Source: Schizochytrium sp. TIO01 | Taxonomy: Eukaryota > Sar > Bigyra > Thraustochytrida > Thraustochytriidae | Length of the DNA: 64,000 nt | Assembly: GCA_004764695.1 (NCBI GenBank) | Contig: SMSO01000007.1 | Span: 1,743,270-1,807,269 of the forward strand | Direction of reading: 5' to 3' | In this document: positions 10,141-20,993 of the stretch, one piece after another | How positions within the stretch are numbered: position 1 is the stretch's first letter | Layout: every line of letters starts with the position of its first letter | Program-made: the position numbers and the translations under genes | Notes under the pieces: model-generated | Told to the model about the DNA's origin: nothing | The model's database searches: none | The model's input: the letters and a program-made list of their open reading frames with translations, nothing else

Positions 10141-13100
10141 CTAAATGACAGTAAAAGTTGTCCACAAGTCTGCATACGATGAGTCAAGAAGCAAGGGTGT
10201 ATCACCAGGTGCAGCGCCCAAAAATATGCAACGTCTCTGGTCGATCAGTGACTCCTCATAGCTTGTTACTGTTGCATTAGACTCCACCATACAAATAAAC
10301 TCATCTTCCGTAAAATATATATGAACTGCGCTATCAACACTTTGAGTTGAGCTAGTCACCTCTTGTAACATGAACTGCTCATATTCATCGAAATACACAA
10401 CATAAGACACATTGGTTCCATTCGAGGAAGGAATAGTTGCCTCAAGCTGGTTCAAAACATTGTTGAAAACAAAGAATTGACTATCGTCAGTCTCGTCACA
10501 CATATTGGAAATAAGCATACTGCGATACACGTTGGCCTCCAAGCAAATGTATTCACCCTTGATGCGAAGTGGGAATCGATTGCAGTCCACATTATAACAA
10601 TTGTAAACCAAACTGCTGCCTGTACCACAAGGGCAACCATTCTCTTCAAGAGTCTCATTGAGTGAAGGGAAATTGCTGCCAAGTGTGCAATCATCAGAGT
10701 ACTGTGCAATTGTAATTGGTCGAATCTGTCGATACATCTGTAGTTTTTCAAAATTGAGAACAATCTTCCAACTACTGGATGGTGGGACTTCGCTGTCTGA
10801 CAGGGCTACTGCAGTAGCATAATAGCCCGTGCTAGGTATTAAATCGGAATCAATATACCAAGCTTGGCTTGCATCGTCCTTGTACAGATGGATTTGTTCA
10901 TCTGCAGCTAAATACAAAGTATCCAGCATTGTATACCATGCTGCAGCGGACTTACTCGATGACCGCTTTTGGTATACTGTATAGTCATAAGCAGCATTTA
11001 TAGTTTGCGTAGTTAGACCTCCACACGAGTGAATACTAGTATGAAAACGACATTTCTTCTGTGTTTCTTGGGTATTTGAGTTTACATACTCGACGTACAG
11101 AACATCATCACAGTCATCTACCTCATCACATAGATCCATGCAAATTTGTGGACTGATCTCATCAGATGTTTCGTCTACAGTGATATACCAAACCTTTTTA
11201 CCAGTAGTAGGGTTCGTCACATAGGTTCTGCAATCAGAGTCAACTGCAATAAAATAACCAGGATACGCTCTGTAACCCGTCGTTGACGCATATCGTTTAA
11301 CGTATACACCATTCATGCCTGGAGTAGTTATACCATCTGAACGGGATGTCAACGTTTGTAAACCACTCACGCGCATGTATGTGCAGTTTCCTGTTGCTGG
11401 ACAGGATTCTGACATTGCAGTGAGCTCGCCACGCCATTGAAAATAACGAGGAGATGGAAACTCATGAACCTGGGGAGTACCTAAACTGGCATCTATGCAA
11501 AACGACCTATAGAAGGTTCCCGAAGCAGATGCGACCCCATCCTCATATTCATGACCGTCTAAATAGTTGATCGTATCCGTTGGGTCTGCAAGTTCAAATG
11601 TTTGCGATAAGCCACTGGTCGTGTAGACTTTAATGACGACGCCTGATTCTTCCAACGGGTCTACACCGCTTTGCAGGATTAATAACTCTTCAGCCGTCGT
11701 TCCGTTCGCCCAAAGTTCATACATATCGCGGTAGTCAATTGAATATTCAGATGAACAGTGATAATCTAAGGCTCCGCATTTCGTGTTCGGTCCACAGCAC
11801 GGTGAATCAATAGGGCAGGTAGCTAACTGGCCATCTTCGCTAAGATAGTCGGGTCGATTGCAATAGTTATCATCACGCGTTTGAGACATCCATGTATCGT
11901 TAAGAAAGCGACGATAATCGATGGAGTAGCGTGACTTACAAAAGGTGTTGCTTAGTCCACAAATTCCCATCGTTAAATGGCAACATGGACGTAGGTCTGT
12001 TTGTCCATCAGACCATGTTACCGCTACCGGAGGACACTGAGCTGCTTCACCGCTTGACAATGGATAGTTTGGTCCACAACGTGCATCATCGCGATGCTTC
12101 TTGTATGAGCTTGATGTGACTGGTTTAGTCCGCGAAACAAAGAACTTATAGACTGTGGAGCGAAATTGCGAAAAGTAGACCACTTGCATAGCTTTCCCGT
12201 TGCTTTGTAGGACATCGTCAGAACGTATGAGCTTTGCTCCACTGCAGCTGCAGGCATCATCAGAAAGCATTTTGCTACTGACCCTGCATGAATCTCCCTC
12301 TTCGCTCGCTTCAAACTCCACCGACATATCCACCTGGAGAGAAGTTGCTTCGAAGGCAACTAATAAGGTCCCCTCTTCTAAAACTCGCGCGACGTTGACG
12401 TCGAGCTCGGTGGTTCCATTCACAGTGAACATTTTGACTCGTGTGTGAAATTCTGAAGCACCAATAACTTGCACAGCTGTTGCACTATACCCAAGCGATG
12501 TTGCAGCAAGACCCGATTTATATGACACTACTAAAGTATACGCACCAGCTTCTAGATCAGGCAAAGAAAATGTGGAGTTTGATATTGCAACTTTTGTCAA
12601 CGAGGTTGTGACGTTGACATCACTTGAGCAGGAAGTTAGACCAGCTGGACTTACATCTATCAATGTTGAAGTTCCAAGAACTACAGCTTGTACATCTGCA
12701 TCACCGGAGTAAATTGGCTCAACGTTTTCATATGCAGGTACGGTGCCTCGGTACAAGTTTAGGGTTGCCTCCACTCCAAGACCTGCTTGGATATCAATAA
12801 TATTACCGGTTACACCATAGGTTGGTTCTGCCAAGCTTGATGATGAACCTGCCAGATCAGATGGAGTAAAGTATAGTTCATCTGCGACACAAATACTGAA
12901 CGAAAATTCGGATACGACAGGTGTCTTGCGACCAGCTACACCACAATACGACTTCGCCCACTTGTTTTGGTACTTTTGAATGTACTCAGAGGTACCTTGT
13001 TCGAGTGGCCTTGCATCTCGTGGAAAACCTACATCATCATCATAGTTTGCATAGTTCCAGCGATTCGTCTTGTTTGCCATATCAACTTCTGTAGGATAGA

Positions 13101-16100
13101 TTGCAAAGTTCTGATTGATCAGATGGGTCTTGTTGAGGCTTGACCAGTTGTCAAGCATCATAGAATATGCATCGAATGAGTCTGGCACTTCCTCATCTAA
13201 AAGTTCATAATATAGGTACGGGTCTCCAGCTATGTCGTATCGCCACTTGCGCCCAAGTTCGAAAAGTGCATTGATGATATATTCACCGAGGTTATATGTC
13301 ACGCGACAGTCTTTCTGATGAAAAACTGTTGTCCATGAGCCGTCAGGACAAGCTGCAGCACTTGAAGTTGTACCGTCATCTTCATACTCGCACAGATAAG
13401 GGTTTGATTCGCATGCATTATCTTGAGAGCAAATCGTAAGAAAGACCTCATACTCACCACCAGTAAGGCTTGCAATAGCTTCACTGGGCACACATTTTCG
13501 TGTAGGTGCTGTCGTAGGTCGTGTTGTGGGCTGCATACTGCAATCATAACCAATATAGCCACTATTACAATAACACGCACCCAGGTAAGGGCACTCTGCT
13601 GCAGCATATTTATCTGCATCGCAACAAATACCATTGTCGGAGCATGTTCTAGAATCTGGACATATGTTGACCTCCGCATTTTCAGAGCATGGTAACGTTT
13701 CTAAATAACTTGATGATGCAAGTTTGAGTCCCGCTAATGCATTTTGGATTGCAATAACTTTGGCATTGTACTTTTCTGCATAAATATTCTCCACTCTCAC
13801 TTCAACTGTATAAGTTCCCGAGCTGGAAATGAGCGTCGGAGCTGATATAGTAGAAAGATCAGCCCAACATGCCCCAGAGGTAGAGCGTAGTCGCGTCACA
13901 AGAGGATGGGTACCTGCGGCTACCTGAAATTTCGGAGATGCGGCAGCTCTGTCTAACAAATAGCCGTCACTAAGACCAACAATTGAAATACTCATCGTAA
14001 TATTGTAAACGTCATCCAATGCCAAAACCTCATCCACGGTGCATGTAGATACTTCACTAATAAGGGTACCACACCTTGCAGTAATTAGTGTTTCTTTCAG
14101 TTTTGATAGTTTGATTGTGCCACAATCAGCCAAACTTGTAACATCTATGGAAAATACTTCGGTCCATGCAGCTCGGAACTGTGAAAGACTCGCAAAGCTC
14201 GAATCACCAGTCTCACTCTTTGAAACTCTTTGCACGAGGCTTTGGATTGCATCATAGGCATCCTCCATCCATGTAAATTTGCAGCTCTCAAATGAAAACT
14301 CTGCAAATGGCTCGCGATACGTGGTAGGTCGAATCGTTGGGTACAATGTTGGGGCATGGGTCGGCGAAACTGTAGGCGATCTCGTAGGTGATGCGGTTGG
14401 GTCTAAAGTGGGGCTTAAAGTTGGGGAGTTTGTGGGACTCAACGTTGGAAACTCCGTTGGATATAGTGTCGGTGACAAAGTTGGTTGTGATGATGGGCTC
14501 AACGTTGGAAACTGGGTTGGCGCATTAGTAGGAGCATCCGTAGGAGTATTGGTTGGAGCATCTGTAGGGGCACTGGTTGGAGCATCTGTAGGAGCATTGG
14601 TTGGGAAATTGGTTGGAGATGATGTCGGCGATTCTGTAGGCGCATCTGTGGGATTCAATGTTGGAGCATTTGTTGGTGCGTCTGTAGGACTTTGTGTCGG
14701 CGCATCTGTTGGTGCGTCTGTAGGACTTTGTGTTGGAGCATTGGTCGGGAACAGAGTCGGGCTTTGCGTTGGAGTATCCGTTGGTGCGACTGTAGGAGTC
14801 AGTGTTGGGGCTTCTGTAGGGGAGGAAGTTGGTTTTTGCGTTGGAGGCGTAGGACTTTGAGTTGGATATAGGCTCGGCGATTGAGTTGGGGCTTCTGTTG
14901 GGTCTGTTGGTGCAGCAGTAGGGCTGACTGTTGGTGAATCGGTTGGTTTCAATGTTGGGCTCAAAGTTGGAGCCATAGTAGGGCTTTGAGTCGGAGCTAA
15001 AGTTGGAAACTTTGTTGGAAACTTTGTCGGGAGCATCGTTGGGTTGAGTGTGGGCGACAATGTAGGAAAGCTAGTAGGGTTAGGTGTGATCGTATTATCA
15101 CACGCCATATATTCCAGATACTGAGCACATGAAAGAGTATTTTCGATACAGTAACCCGTAACAGGGTTTTTACACAACCTTGTTGCTGTAGCCAGTAAGG
15201 AGGAAGCATAAGTTTTGCAACCACAAGGATTGAGATTTGCAGGCGCAAGACTTATATCATCTAACTCTACAATACCACCGGGCTCCATGTTAAAGGCATG
15301 GCCTTTACTTGTTGTGTAGTCATCATGGGTGATCGCCATTCCAAAATGATATTCAGAATCTGAATCTTGGGAAACAAACTCTGGGATACTAATTTCAAAG
15401 TAGCCATCAGAATCAGTGCTCTCAACTTGACTAGTGTCTGCTGCAGAGGTTCCAACACAAGAAGTCGTTGCGACTCCTTCTGTCTCATACCAAGTGCAAC
15501 ACGGGCTTGTGCAAGAACCATAAACACCACTATACTGGGTGCAGTCATCGGTACAGTCTTCATATGAAGAAGCGTTTGCGGACAAAGCACAGTCACCAGT
15601 GCGGATACTCCATAACCGTACCACAGCACCTTCAACCGGCTCTCCATTTGTACTAAGAACTCGACCACTAATTAGAGTGCTGCTAGCGACCCGAAAGGTA
15701 GCAACAGAAACGCTGGAATAGATGAGGAAGTACGAGGAGCAGTCTGTGGAGTCCGTACGTGTAATTGTAATTCCATCCTCATGGTCCGGGCTGCAATTTG
15801 TAGGATAAATTCGAACATCCGGAGCATAAGAGCCCCAGCCGCGCGTGACGATAAGTGTTTGTTTGTCGTACAAGGTTGCATTTGCTCCATTATCAGCTTC
15901 GATGACGAACCTATTTCCATCTTCGACGCGAAATATGGATTGTAGTGTACATAACATCTCCCAGGGTTCAGTAAGACTTGAAACATCAGTTCGACCCGCG
16001 ACAACATTAGAGGCTGAAGCTAATCGTCTGTGTTCATATCTTAAAGACCTGCGGCGGGTTGATTCATCATCGCTTGACTCTTCAACATCCTCATCTTCTG

Positions 16101-19100
16101 ATGAGCTTGTTGATGATGAAGATGTTGCGCGACTTTGTGGTAAGGGAATAGCAACCTGCGTATAGATTGTGGACAAAGATGCGCCATAGGTGAATGTAGC
16201 ACTGGGGTCATATTCAACAGTTAGCTTGACATAAGGCTGGCAGGTGTTTACATCGGGGATGTAAATCTCACTTAGGATATCAGTCACATTATAATAGTCT
16301 GCAGCAGCTAGAGCTGCATCAAGCTCCACCTGAGTCCAGCAAAAAGCGTCATCAATGCAGTCTGACGTAGAGAGACAGCTTGCGTCGTAGTCGCAACGAG
16401 TAGCGCATACTATACCTCCACAATCTACGTCTGTCTCATTGCCATCTACAATATTATTTTCGCAAGAAACGCACGTGCCACTTAAGCAAAGATTACTGTC
16501 ACAATCGCGGTCTAGTTCACAGCTAAGACCATCATCGCATGTAAGTCCAATAGTTGTGCACAGATTTCCGCCACAGTCAATATCAGTCTCTGTTTCACTG
16601 ACTTCTCCATCCGAGCAAACCTCTACGATATAGTTATATGCAGCGCTACTGCCTAAAATATCTGCGTCAAGGTCGGCATCTGCTATAGAATACACTGTTT
16701 CACAAACTCCAGCTGAACAAGTACCTGTTGAGCAGCTTGCTGAACATCTTTGAGTTTGACAGTCGTACATTTGTTCGCAGCCTTTTCCTACGCGACAACG
16801 CCTTGAACAAACTTGGCCTCCACAATCAATCCCAGTTTCATCCCCGTCTTGGATACCGTTTGAGCATGAGACACAGATACCTAAGGTCTCGTGGCAGACT
16901 CCACTTGAGCATTGTGATGGTGATGTGCATGTACTCCCATCAAGACAACGTCCGTTATCGTCGGCAGTTATGTTTGCACCAGCAGCTGAGACATTCGAGG
17001 GCTTATCATAAGGGTAATGACGATAGTAGTCAACGCACTGCGCAGAGCCACAATCTACATCACCTTCATCGCCATTACGTATACCATCTTGGCAACTAAT
17101 GCAAGTTCCATTGGAGCATGTCTGAGAGAGACAGTCAGCATCATTCGTACACGCAGCACCAAGGGGGCATAGAAAGGCATCACTGTCATTATATGAGTTG
17201 TAGGATGTATTTCCATTTACAGCGGAATAGAGGTATGATCTGCATTGGCCGCCACCACAGTCGATTGATGTCTCTGATCCATCTCGAATACCATTGGTGC
17301 ATTGTTCCACAAACGTTTCTTCACGGCAGAGACGTGTTTCTTCATTGCAATGTGAGGAAGAGCAGTCTGAGTCTTCAGTACATTTTCGTCCCAGCGCGCA
17401 ACGTGCGGCACAACCCCCGTTGTTAGAGTCCCCTCCACAATCAATGTCTGTCTCATTGCCATCACGTAAACCGTTAGAACAGGATTGAACATCTGCAGAT
17501 GTTGCGATGGGGGTTTTATTAACTGCATATGTATCTTTGTCGAGAGAAGCAATAATCTCAGAGGGAGAGATACGTTGTGTTCCAGTTGACACTGAGACGC
17601 CAATGATGATAATTGCAGCAAGCAGCAGAAGTAGAATAAGAGTAATCAAAATTCGAGCTCGATGCTTGCTCAAGCGTTTGACACGCTCCGTCTGGCGAAA
17701 ACGGTGGCGGATTAGCCATATATCAGAACGGAGGGCAATGGCTAGGCACAAGATTAGCATGACAAGTCCAAAAATCAAAATTGACATGAGCTGGGTAATC
17801 CCGTTAGAAAGTAGCTGACAGCATGAGAAATTGAGACATCCTTCAGGGTTGTAATTCACTGTGCTGTTGCTACTATTGGTCACGCCTGCCGTAGGGTCGT
17901 AAAATTCCCATGCAAATGCAACTTGGCTCTTGTTTTGGCAATTTGCTGAATCTCCGATACCTGATGTGGAGTAGACATATTGGGAGGTAGTTGTATTGTA
18001 CACCTCTACCTGTGCTCCCATTGCTGTTCCACCATACTTTGTGCAGCTTACCGTGGACTGCCACCATTCGTATGACATAATTTGGAGGACAGACCTGCAG
18101 CTACCTAGGATGGCAGAATTAACGTCTGCTACTAGGAGACCAATCATCAGGGATAAGATCGCAATAATTAGAATGATCATGGAGACTGCATGTGCTTTAA
18201 GTAAAGGAACATGCTCAATCATTGCAGCGCCGAACCCTACGACACTAAGAATGATTAGAACTAAGCACAATGTAAGAAAAAGATAAAGCGCTGCTAAAAG
18301 GGGCTTGCTATTGACAGCGTCATCGTCTAAGACCTGCGCATAGTTCAGTAAGGAGAAACTCAGACGAAGTCCTACGATCCCAAGTGTCACAAGGATAAGG
18401 GAGAAGCTTTCCAAAAAGCTCTGTGCCATTTCATAGATAGTCACAATCATGATAGTAGGTCTTAAGGAAATGAGTGTTAGCAAACAAACCAGAATGCTCA
18501 CACCAGATGAAATTCTCGCATAGTATTCTGTGTTACCATAGACATTGGCGGTAAGAATTGAGTTGTCGTCGAACAATGTAATAATACTGATTGGAAGAAT
18601 AACAAGATTCAAAGTGAACGCAAGGTGAAAATATACTTGAAGCAAGTATTGTCCAGGAGTCTCGATGCCATCATCATCTAGCTCCAGATCCTCACGAACA
18701 CGAATGGCTCCATATGCGCCCACGAGAGAAGAAAAAAGCATAATTGCTCCACAAAACATCATTACCTTTCCTACCGGCGAGCTGATTTCCTCGTCTACGC
18801 TAGCATTCGCTGACTGCAGTCCACACCAAATCAATACAACCGATGTGAGCCCTATTAGAGCAAGATTGCTGACGAGGTTTGCATGCGTCCATTTTTCTTG
18901 TACATGCTTGCGTGCCTCAACAAGAGGAGTTGATCCCTTGAGGTAAGCATTGCGAAACTCTGTTTGGGCCACGCTAAGGCGTTTGGCAGCTTCTCGAGGC
19001 ACCTGCTTCCCAATCCCCTGCAGAAACTCTTGAATAGCATCATCGTCGGCATCATTATCCTGCCTTTTTGTCGTCTCAATGACCTTGGCGGCCTTAACTT

Positions 19101-19125
19101 TCGGTGGCTCAGGGCCAACCTTCAT
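10141..19125 (-). CDS. Giant multi-pass cell-surface protein with Cys-rich repeats, Pro-Thr stalk and lectin-like modules
   Basis: A single uninterrupted exon of 2,994 codons. The first ATG is at 19125; the frame runs to an upstream stop at 19233 without another ATG. Order: a basic cytosolic N-terminus; nine hydrophobic segments (about residues 78-512), the loop before segment eight being Cys-rich like a tetraspanin large loop; six Cys repeats of the form C-x-N/D-G-x2-DG-x-E-T-D-I-D-C-G-G (about 549-910); an acidic Ser-rich patch followed by basic pairs (about 996-1035); a carboxypeptidase-regulatory/Cna-B-like beta domain (about 1150-1250); a Pro-Thr stalk with x-P-T every three to four residues (about 1346-1602); an EGF-like module (about 1822-1865); a second beta-sandwich (about 2100-2200); two chitin-binding-like Cys modules sharing YSIDYR (about 2347-2465); and a PAN/apple-like module (about 2628-2705). 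Nine spans from a cytosolic N-terminus would place the ~2,480-residue C-terminal part outside the cell. Adhesion or wall/scale attachment is inferred. Confidence 0.85.
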   Translation of the reverse strand: MKVGPEPPKVKAAKVIETTKRQDNDADDDAIQEFLQGIGKQVPREAAKRLSVAQTEFRNAYLKGSTPLVEARKHVQEKWTHANLVSNLALIGLTSVVLIWCGLQSANASVDEEISSPVGKVMMFCGAIMLFSSLVGAYGAIRVREDLELDDDGIETPGQYLLQVYFHLAFTLNLVILPISIITLFDDNSILTANVYGNTEYYARISSGVSILVCLLTLISLRPTIMIVTIYEMAQSFLESFSLILVTLGIVGLRLSFSLLNYAQVLDDDAVNSKPLLAALYLFLTLCLVLIILSVVGFGAAMIEHVPLLKAHAVSMIILIIAILSLMIGLLVADVNSAILGSCRSVLQIMSYEWWQSTVSCTKYGGTAMGAQVEVYNTTTSQYVYSTSGIGDSANCQNKSQVAFAWEFYDPTAGVTNSSNSTVNYNPEGCLNFSCCQLLSNGITQLMSILIFGLVMLILCLAIALRSDIWLIRHRFRQTERVKRLSKHRARILITLILLLLLAAIIIIGVSVSTGTQRISPSEIIASLDKDTYAVNKTPIATSADVQSCSNGLRDGNETDIDCGGDSNNGGCAARCALGRKCTEDSDCSSSHCNEETRLCREETFVEQCTNGIRDGSETSIDCGGGQCRSYLYSAVNGNTSYNSYNDSDAFLCPLGAACTNDADCLSQTCSNGTCISCQDGIRNGDEGDVDCGSAQCVDYYRHYPYDKPSNVSAAGANITADDNGRCLDGSTCTSPSQCSSGVCHETLGICVSCSNGIQDGDETGIDCGGQVCSRRCRVGKGCEQMYDCQTQRCSASCSTGTCSAGVCETVYSIADADLDADILGSSAAYNYIVEVCSDGEVSETETDIDCGGNLCTTIGLTCDDGLSCELDRDCDSNLCLSGTCVSCENNIVDGNETDVDCGGIVCATRCDYDASCLSTSDCIDDAFCWTQVELDAALAAADYYNVTDILSEIYIPDVNTCQPYVKLTVEYDPSATFTYGASLSTIYTQVAIPLPQSRATSSSSTSSSEDEDVEESSDDESTRRRSLRYEHRRLASASNVVAGRTDVSSLTEPWEMLCTLQSIFRVEDGNRFVIEADNGANATLYDKQTLIVTRGWGSYAPDVRIYPTNCSPDHEDGITITRTDSTDCSSYFLIYSSVSVATFRVASSTLISGRVLSTNGEPVEGAVVRLWSIRTGDCALSANASSYEDCTDDCTQYSGVYGSCTSPCCTWYETEGVATTSCVGTSAADTSQVESTDSDGYFEISIPEFVSQDSDSEYHFGMAITHDDYTTSKGHAFNMEPGGIVELDDISLAPANLNPCGCKTYASSLLATATRLCKNPVTGYCIENTLSCAQYLEYMACDNTITPNPTSFPTLSPTLNPTMLPTKFPTKFPTLAPTQSPTMAPTLSPTLKPTDSPTVSPTAAPTDPTEAPTQSPSLYPTQSPTPPTQKPTSSPTEAPTLTPTVAPTDTPTQSPTLFPTNAPTQSPTDAPTDAPTQSPTDAPTNAPTLNPTDAPTESPTSSPTNFPTNAPTDAPTSAPTDAPTNTPTDAPTNAPTQFPTLSPSSQPTLSPTLYPTEFPTLSPTNSPTLSPTLDPTASPTRSPTVSPTHAPTLYPTIRPTTYREPFAEFSFESCKFTWMEDAYDAIQSLVQRVSKSETGDSSFASLSQFRAAWTEVFSIDVTSLADCGTIKLSKLKETLITARCGTLISEVSTCTVDEVLALDDVYNITMSISIVGLSDGYLLDRAAASPKFQVAAGTHPLVTRLRSTSGACWADLSTISAPTLISSSGTYTVEVRVENIYAEKYNAKVIAIQNALAGLKLASSSYLETLPCSENAEVNICPDSRTCSDNGICCDADKYAAAECPYLGACYCNSGYIGYDCSMQPTTRPTTAPTRKCVPSEAIASLTGGEYEVFLTICSQDNACESNPYLCEYEDDGTTSSAAACPDGSWTTVFHQKDCRVTYNLGEYIINALFELGRKWRYDIAGDPYLYYELLDEEVPDSFDAYSMMLDNWSSLNKTHLINQNFAIYPTEVDMANKTNRWNYANYDDDVGFPRDARPLEQGTSEYIQKYQNKWAKSYCGVAGRKTPVVSEFSFSICVADELYFTPSDLAGSSSSLAEPTYGVTGNIIDIQAGLGVEATLNLYRGTVPAYENVEPIYSGDADVQAVVLGTSTLIDVSPAGLTSCSSDVNVTTSLTKVAISNSTFSLPDLEAGAYTLVVSYKSGLAATSLGYSATAVQVIGASEFHTRVKMFTVNGTTELDVNVARVLEEGTLLVAFEATSLQVDMSVEFEASEEGDSCRVSSKMLSDDACSCSGAKLIRSDDVLQSNGKAMQVVYFSQFRSTVYKFFVSRTKPVTSSSYKKHRDDARCGPNYPLSSGEAAQCPPVAVTWSDGQTDLRPCCHLTMGICGLSNTFCKSRYSIDYRRFLNDTWMSQTRDDNYCNRPDYLSEDGQLATCPIDSPCCGPNTKCGALDYHCSSEYSIDYRDMYELWANGTTAEELLILQSGVDPLEESGVVIKVYTTSGLSQTFELADPTDTINYLDGHEYEDGVASASGTFYRSFCIDASLGTPQVHEFPSPRYFQWRGELTAMSESCPATGNCTYMRVSGLQTLTSRSDGITTPGMNGVYVKRYASTTGYRAYPGYFIAVDSDCRTYVTNPTTGKKVWYITVDETSDEISPQICMDLCDEVDDCDDVLYVEYVNSNTQETQKKCRFHTSIHSCGGLTTQTINAAYDYTVYQKRSSSKSAAAWYTMLDTLYLAADEQIHLYKDDASQAWYIDSDLIPSTGYYATAVALSDSEVPPSSSWKIVLNFEKLQMYRQIRPITIAQYSDDCTLGSNFPSLNETLEENGCPCGTGSSLVYNCYNVDCNRFPLRIKGEYICLEANVYRSMLISNMCDETDDSQFFVFNNVLNQLEATIPSSNGTNVSYVVYFDEYEQFMLQEVTSSTQSVDSAVHIYFTEDEFICMVESNATVTSYEESLIDQRRCIFLGAAPGDTPLLLDSSYADLWTTFTVI
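14322..15090 (-). repeat. Pro-Thr stalk-coding tandem repeat inside the giant gene
   Basis: About 770 bp of degenerate 12-nt repeats encode the units APTD, SPTx, TPTx, FPTx and similar, read on the minus strand. The other strand shows an open frame of VGASVGAL-type repeats, which is a shadow of this array and not a gene. Repeat units diverge at third positions, which suggests old, selected repeats and not a fresh expansion, although several units (GCATCTGTAGGAGCATTGGT-like) are nearly identical and could still recombine. Confidence 0.9.
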
Positions 19126-20993
19126 CTGAATACAGCTTTCTTTGAGACGTAGACCAAAAAGGATATGGGGCCAATGCCTGGCCTGCCCGACAGCGCGCGG
19201 AGCTTTAGTCAAAAGGTTTTGGCCGGCAAACTAAGATTTTCTAATCCCTAAATATCAGCAATCAATGCTTTTCAATGCTTCACTATGCTGCAAACAGCAT
19301 AGAATCTCTACATGCGCTGAGCTCGGTCTATGCTAAGGTTTCTGTACTTTATTTGCCAAGGCGTCAAGGAACTTGGTCTCTTCTTCAGTTCCCAATAGCT
19401 TTCACTCGTAAAAACGCAGCCTTTTCAGACCTGGCTGCTTGCAGTCCCAGGTTTAGACGCCGAAAGATCAGACTAGGGACAGTCTGAGCTGGCTGGAGTA
19501 GAGAGTCTTTTCTGATTGCACTAATGTAACCCATGTAGACTGATGCAATCTCGCCAAGGAATACAAAGCATACTTTTTGTCCCAGATGAACCGTTGAGAG
19601 CCCTCTACTTTATTATCGTGCACGATATTGATTTCACAAAAAGAAAAAAGAAAAAAGACAAAGACAAAGAAAAAGAAAACAACTTCTGCGGACAATATGA
19701 AGGGCGCTTGATAGTGAGTAGAAGGGTTTGTGCGAGATTTATGAGGCAGTTCGGGACACTCAGGGATTCCAAGGCCGAAATCAGTGCATGTCCTGAGAAG
19801 TTGCCGAATCTGGTAGTAAACTTATATGCGTTATTGTGCACGGAGGTCTGGTTCATCTCCGGTTCAGAAGGGAAGGGAGGCATTGCTGAGTGCTGCTTGA
19901 TCGCTTGGCAGGAAGGGGGTTAGTTGGTTCGTTCAACGGTTGAGCTAAGCAAATGTCTAGGCACTACTAGCTAGTGCTAATTTACCTCCTAATCGACAAA
20001 GGGCTCTGAGAACCATTAAGTGGAGTTCTTCTCTTGCCTTCGCAAGATTGCATCTGGGGCACTGAGGAAGACGGTTAGTTATTTAGGCTGAAAGAAGTAA
20101 AACCCGGATGAATCACGATTACAATATCGGCGTTCATGACGAAATCTAATCTAGCGTTGTTCATGTTGGTCAGGGCGCCACTTTACTGCGTTGAAATAGA
20201 TTAGGTTAGCGTGACTTCTCATAAAAGGGAACCAAATAGACTTCCACTCGACGAAGTCTAACTAAGAGGATGGAAGGATCCTTTGTTACCAAATTTGAGC
20301 GTTTTGAGGGGTGTTTGTTTTGTATCCAGAGATAAGATGATGGAATTATGAAAGGTATAGGCATATTTCTGAAGTGGGTTAAAATAGCCATGAACCTTTC
20401 CGCCCCCCTCAGTTTTCGTGATGTTAATTTCTCAGGTCCAGGGTGAATAAATATGTTTCATATTCATGAGTGTGTTGACTCATGAAAAAGAAAAGACCCT
20501 ATGGAATGTTGTAAACATTAAAAATGAACCTTTACAGGGGGTTCTTGAAAGAAAGTTAATCAGTGTTTTCTCAGTACACAAAATAGATCCCTGACAGGCA
20601 TCTATGGATGACAGAAACTGATGAGGAAACGGCTCTACGAAAGCCCATTCTCTCAATCATGATTATGGCTCAGGTTTGTCTTCTTATCAAGAACCAGTTC
20701 ATTTTGAGGTACAATGTAAAAAACGCAGTACTCTTGCTAATTAGAAACAGTCCATAGCAATCTTCTACTTTATTTGAAAAATTCAAGTCAAAGCAAGTGG
20801 TTAAGTCTGCAAACGAAAATTAAGCGCATTCAATAGTAAATCTAAATTTGGTGCAGTAAGTAAGAATAAATTTGAAAATTCAGGAGAAATGTCGAACATA
20901 AAAATTAGAGGTCAGGAAATGAATCAATACAAGGACATAGAACCAGTTGGCGAATACGCCTACAAAATATGCGAAAAGTTCCTTTGTCACACA
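19126..20993. other. Intergenic region upstream of the giant gene
   Basis: 1.9 kb between two minus-strand genes. It should contain the promoter of the giant gene (right of 19125) and the 3' end of the START-like gene (left of 20994). An A-rich AAAAAG/AAAGAC tract lies at 19637-19680. No coding or RNA gene was recognised. Confidence 0.55.

Noticed and set aside
14279-14860. Plus-strand frame with VGASVGALVG repeats
   Set aside because: It is the antisense shadow of the Pro-Thr stalk codons of the giant minus-strand gene; its repetitiveness follows entirely from that array.
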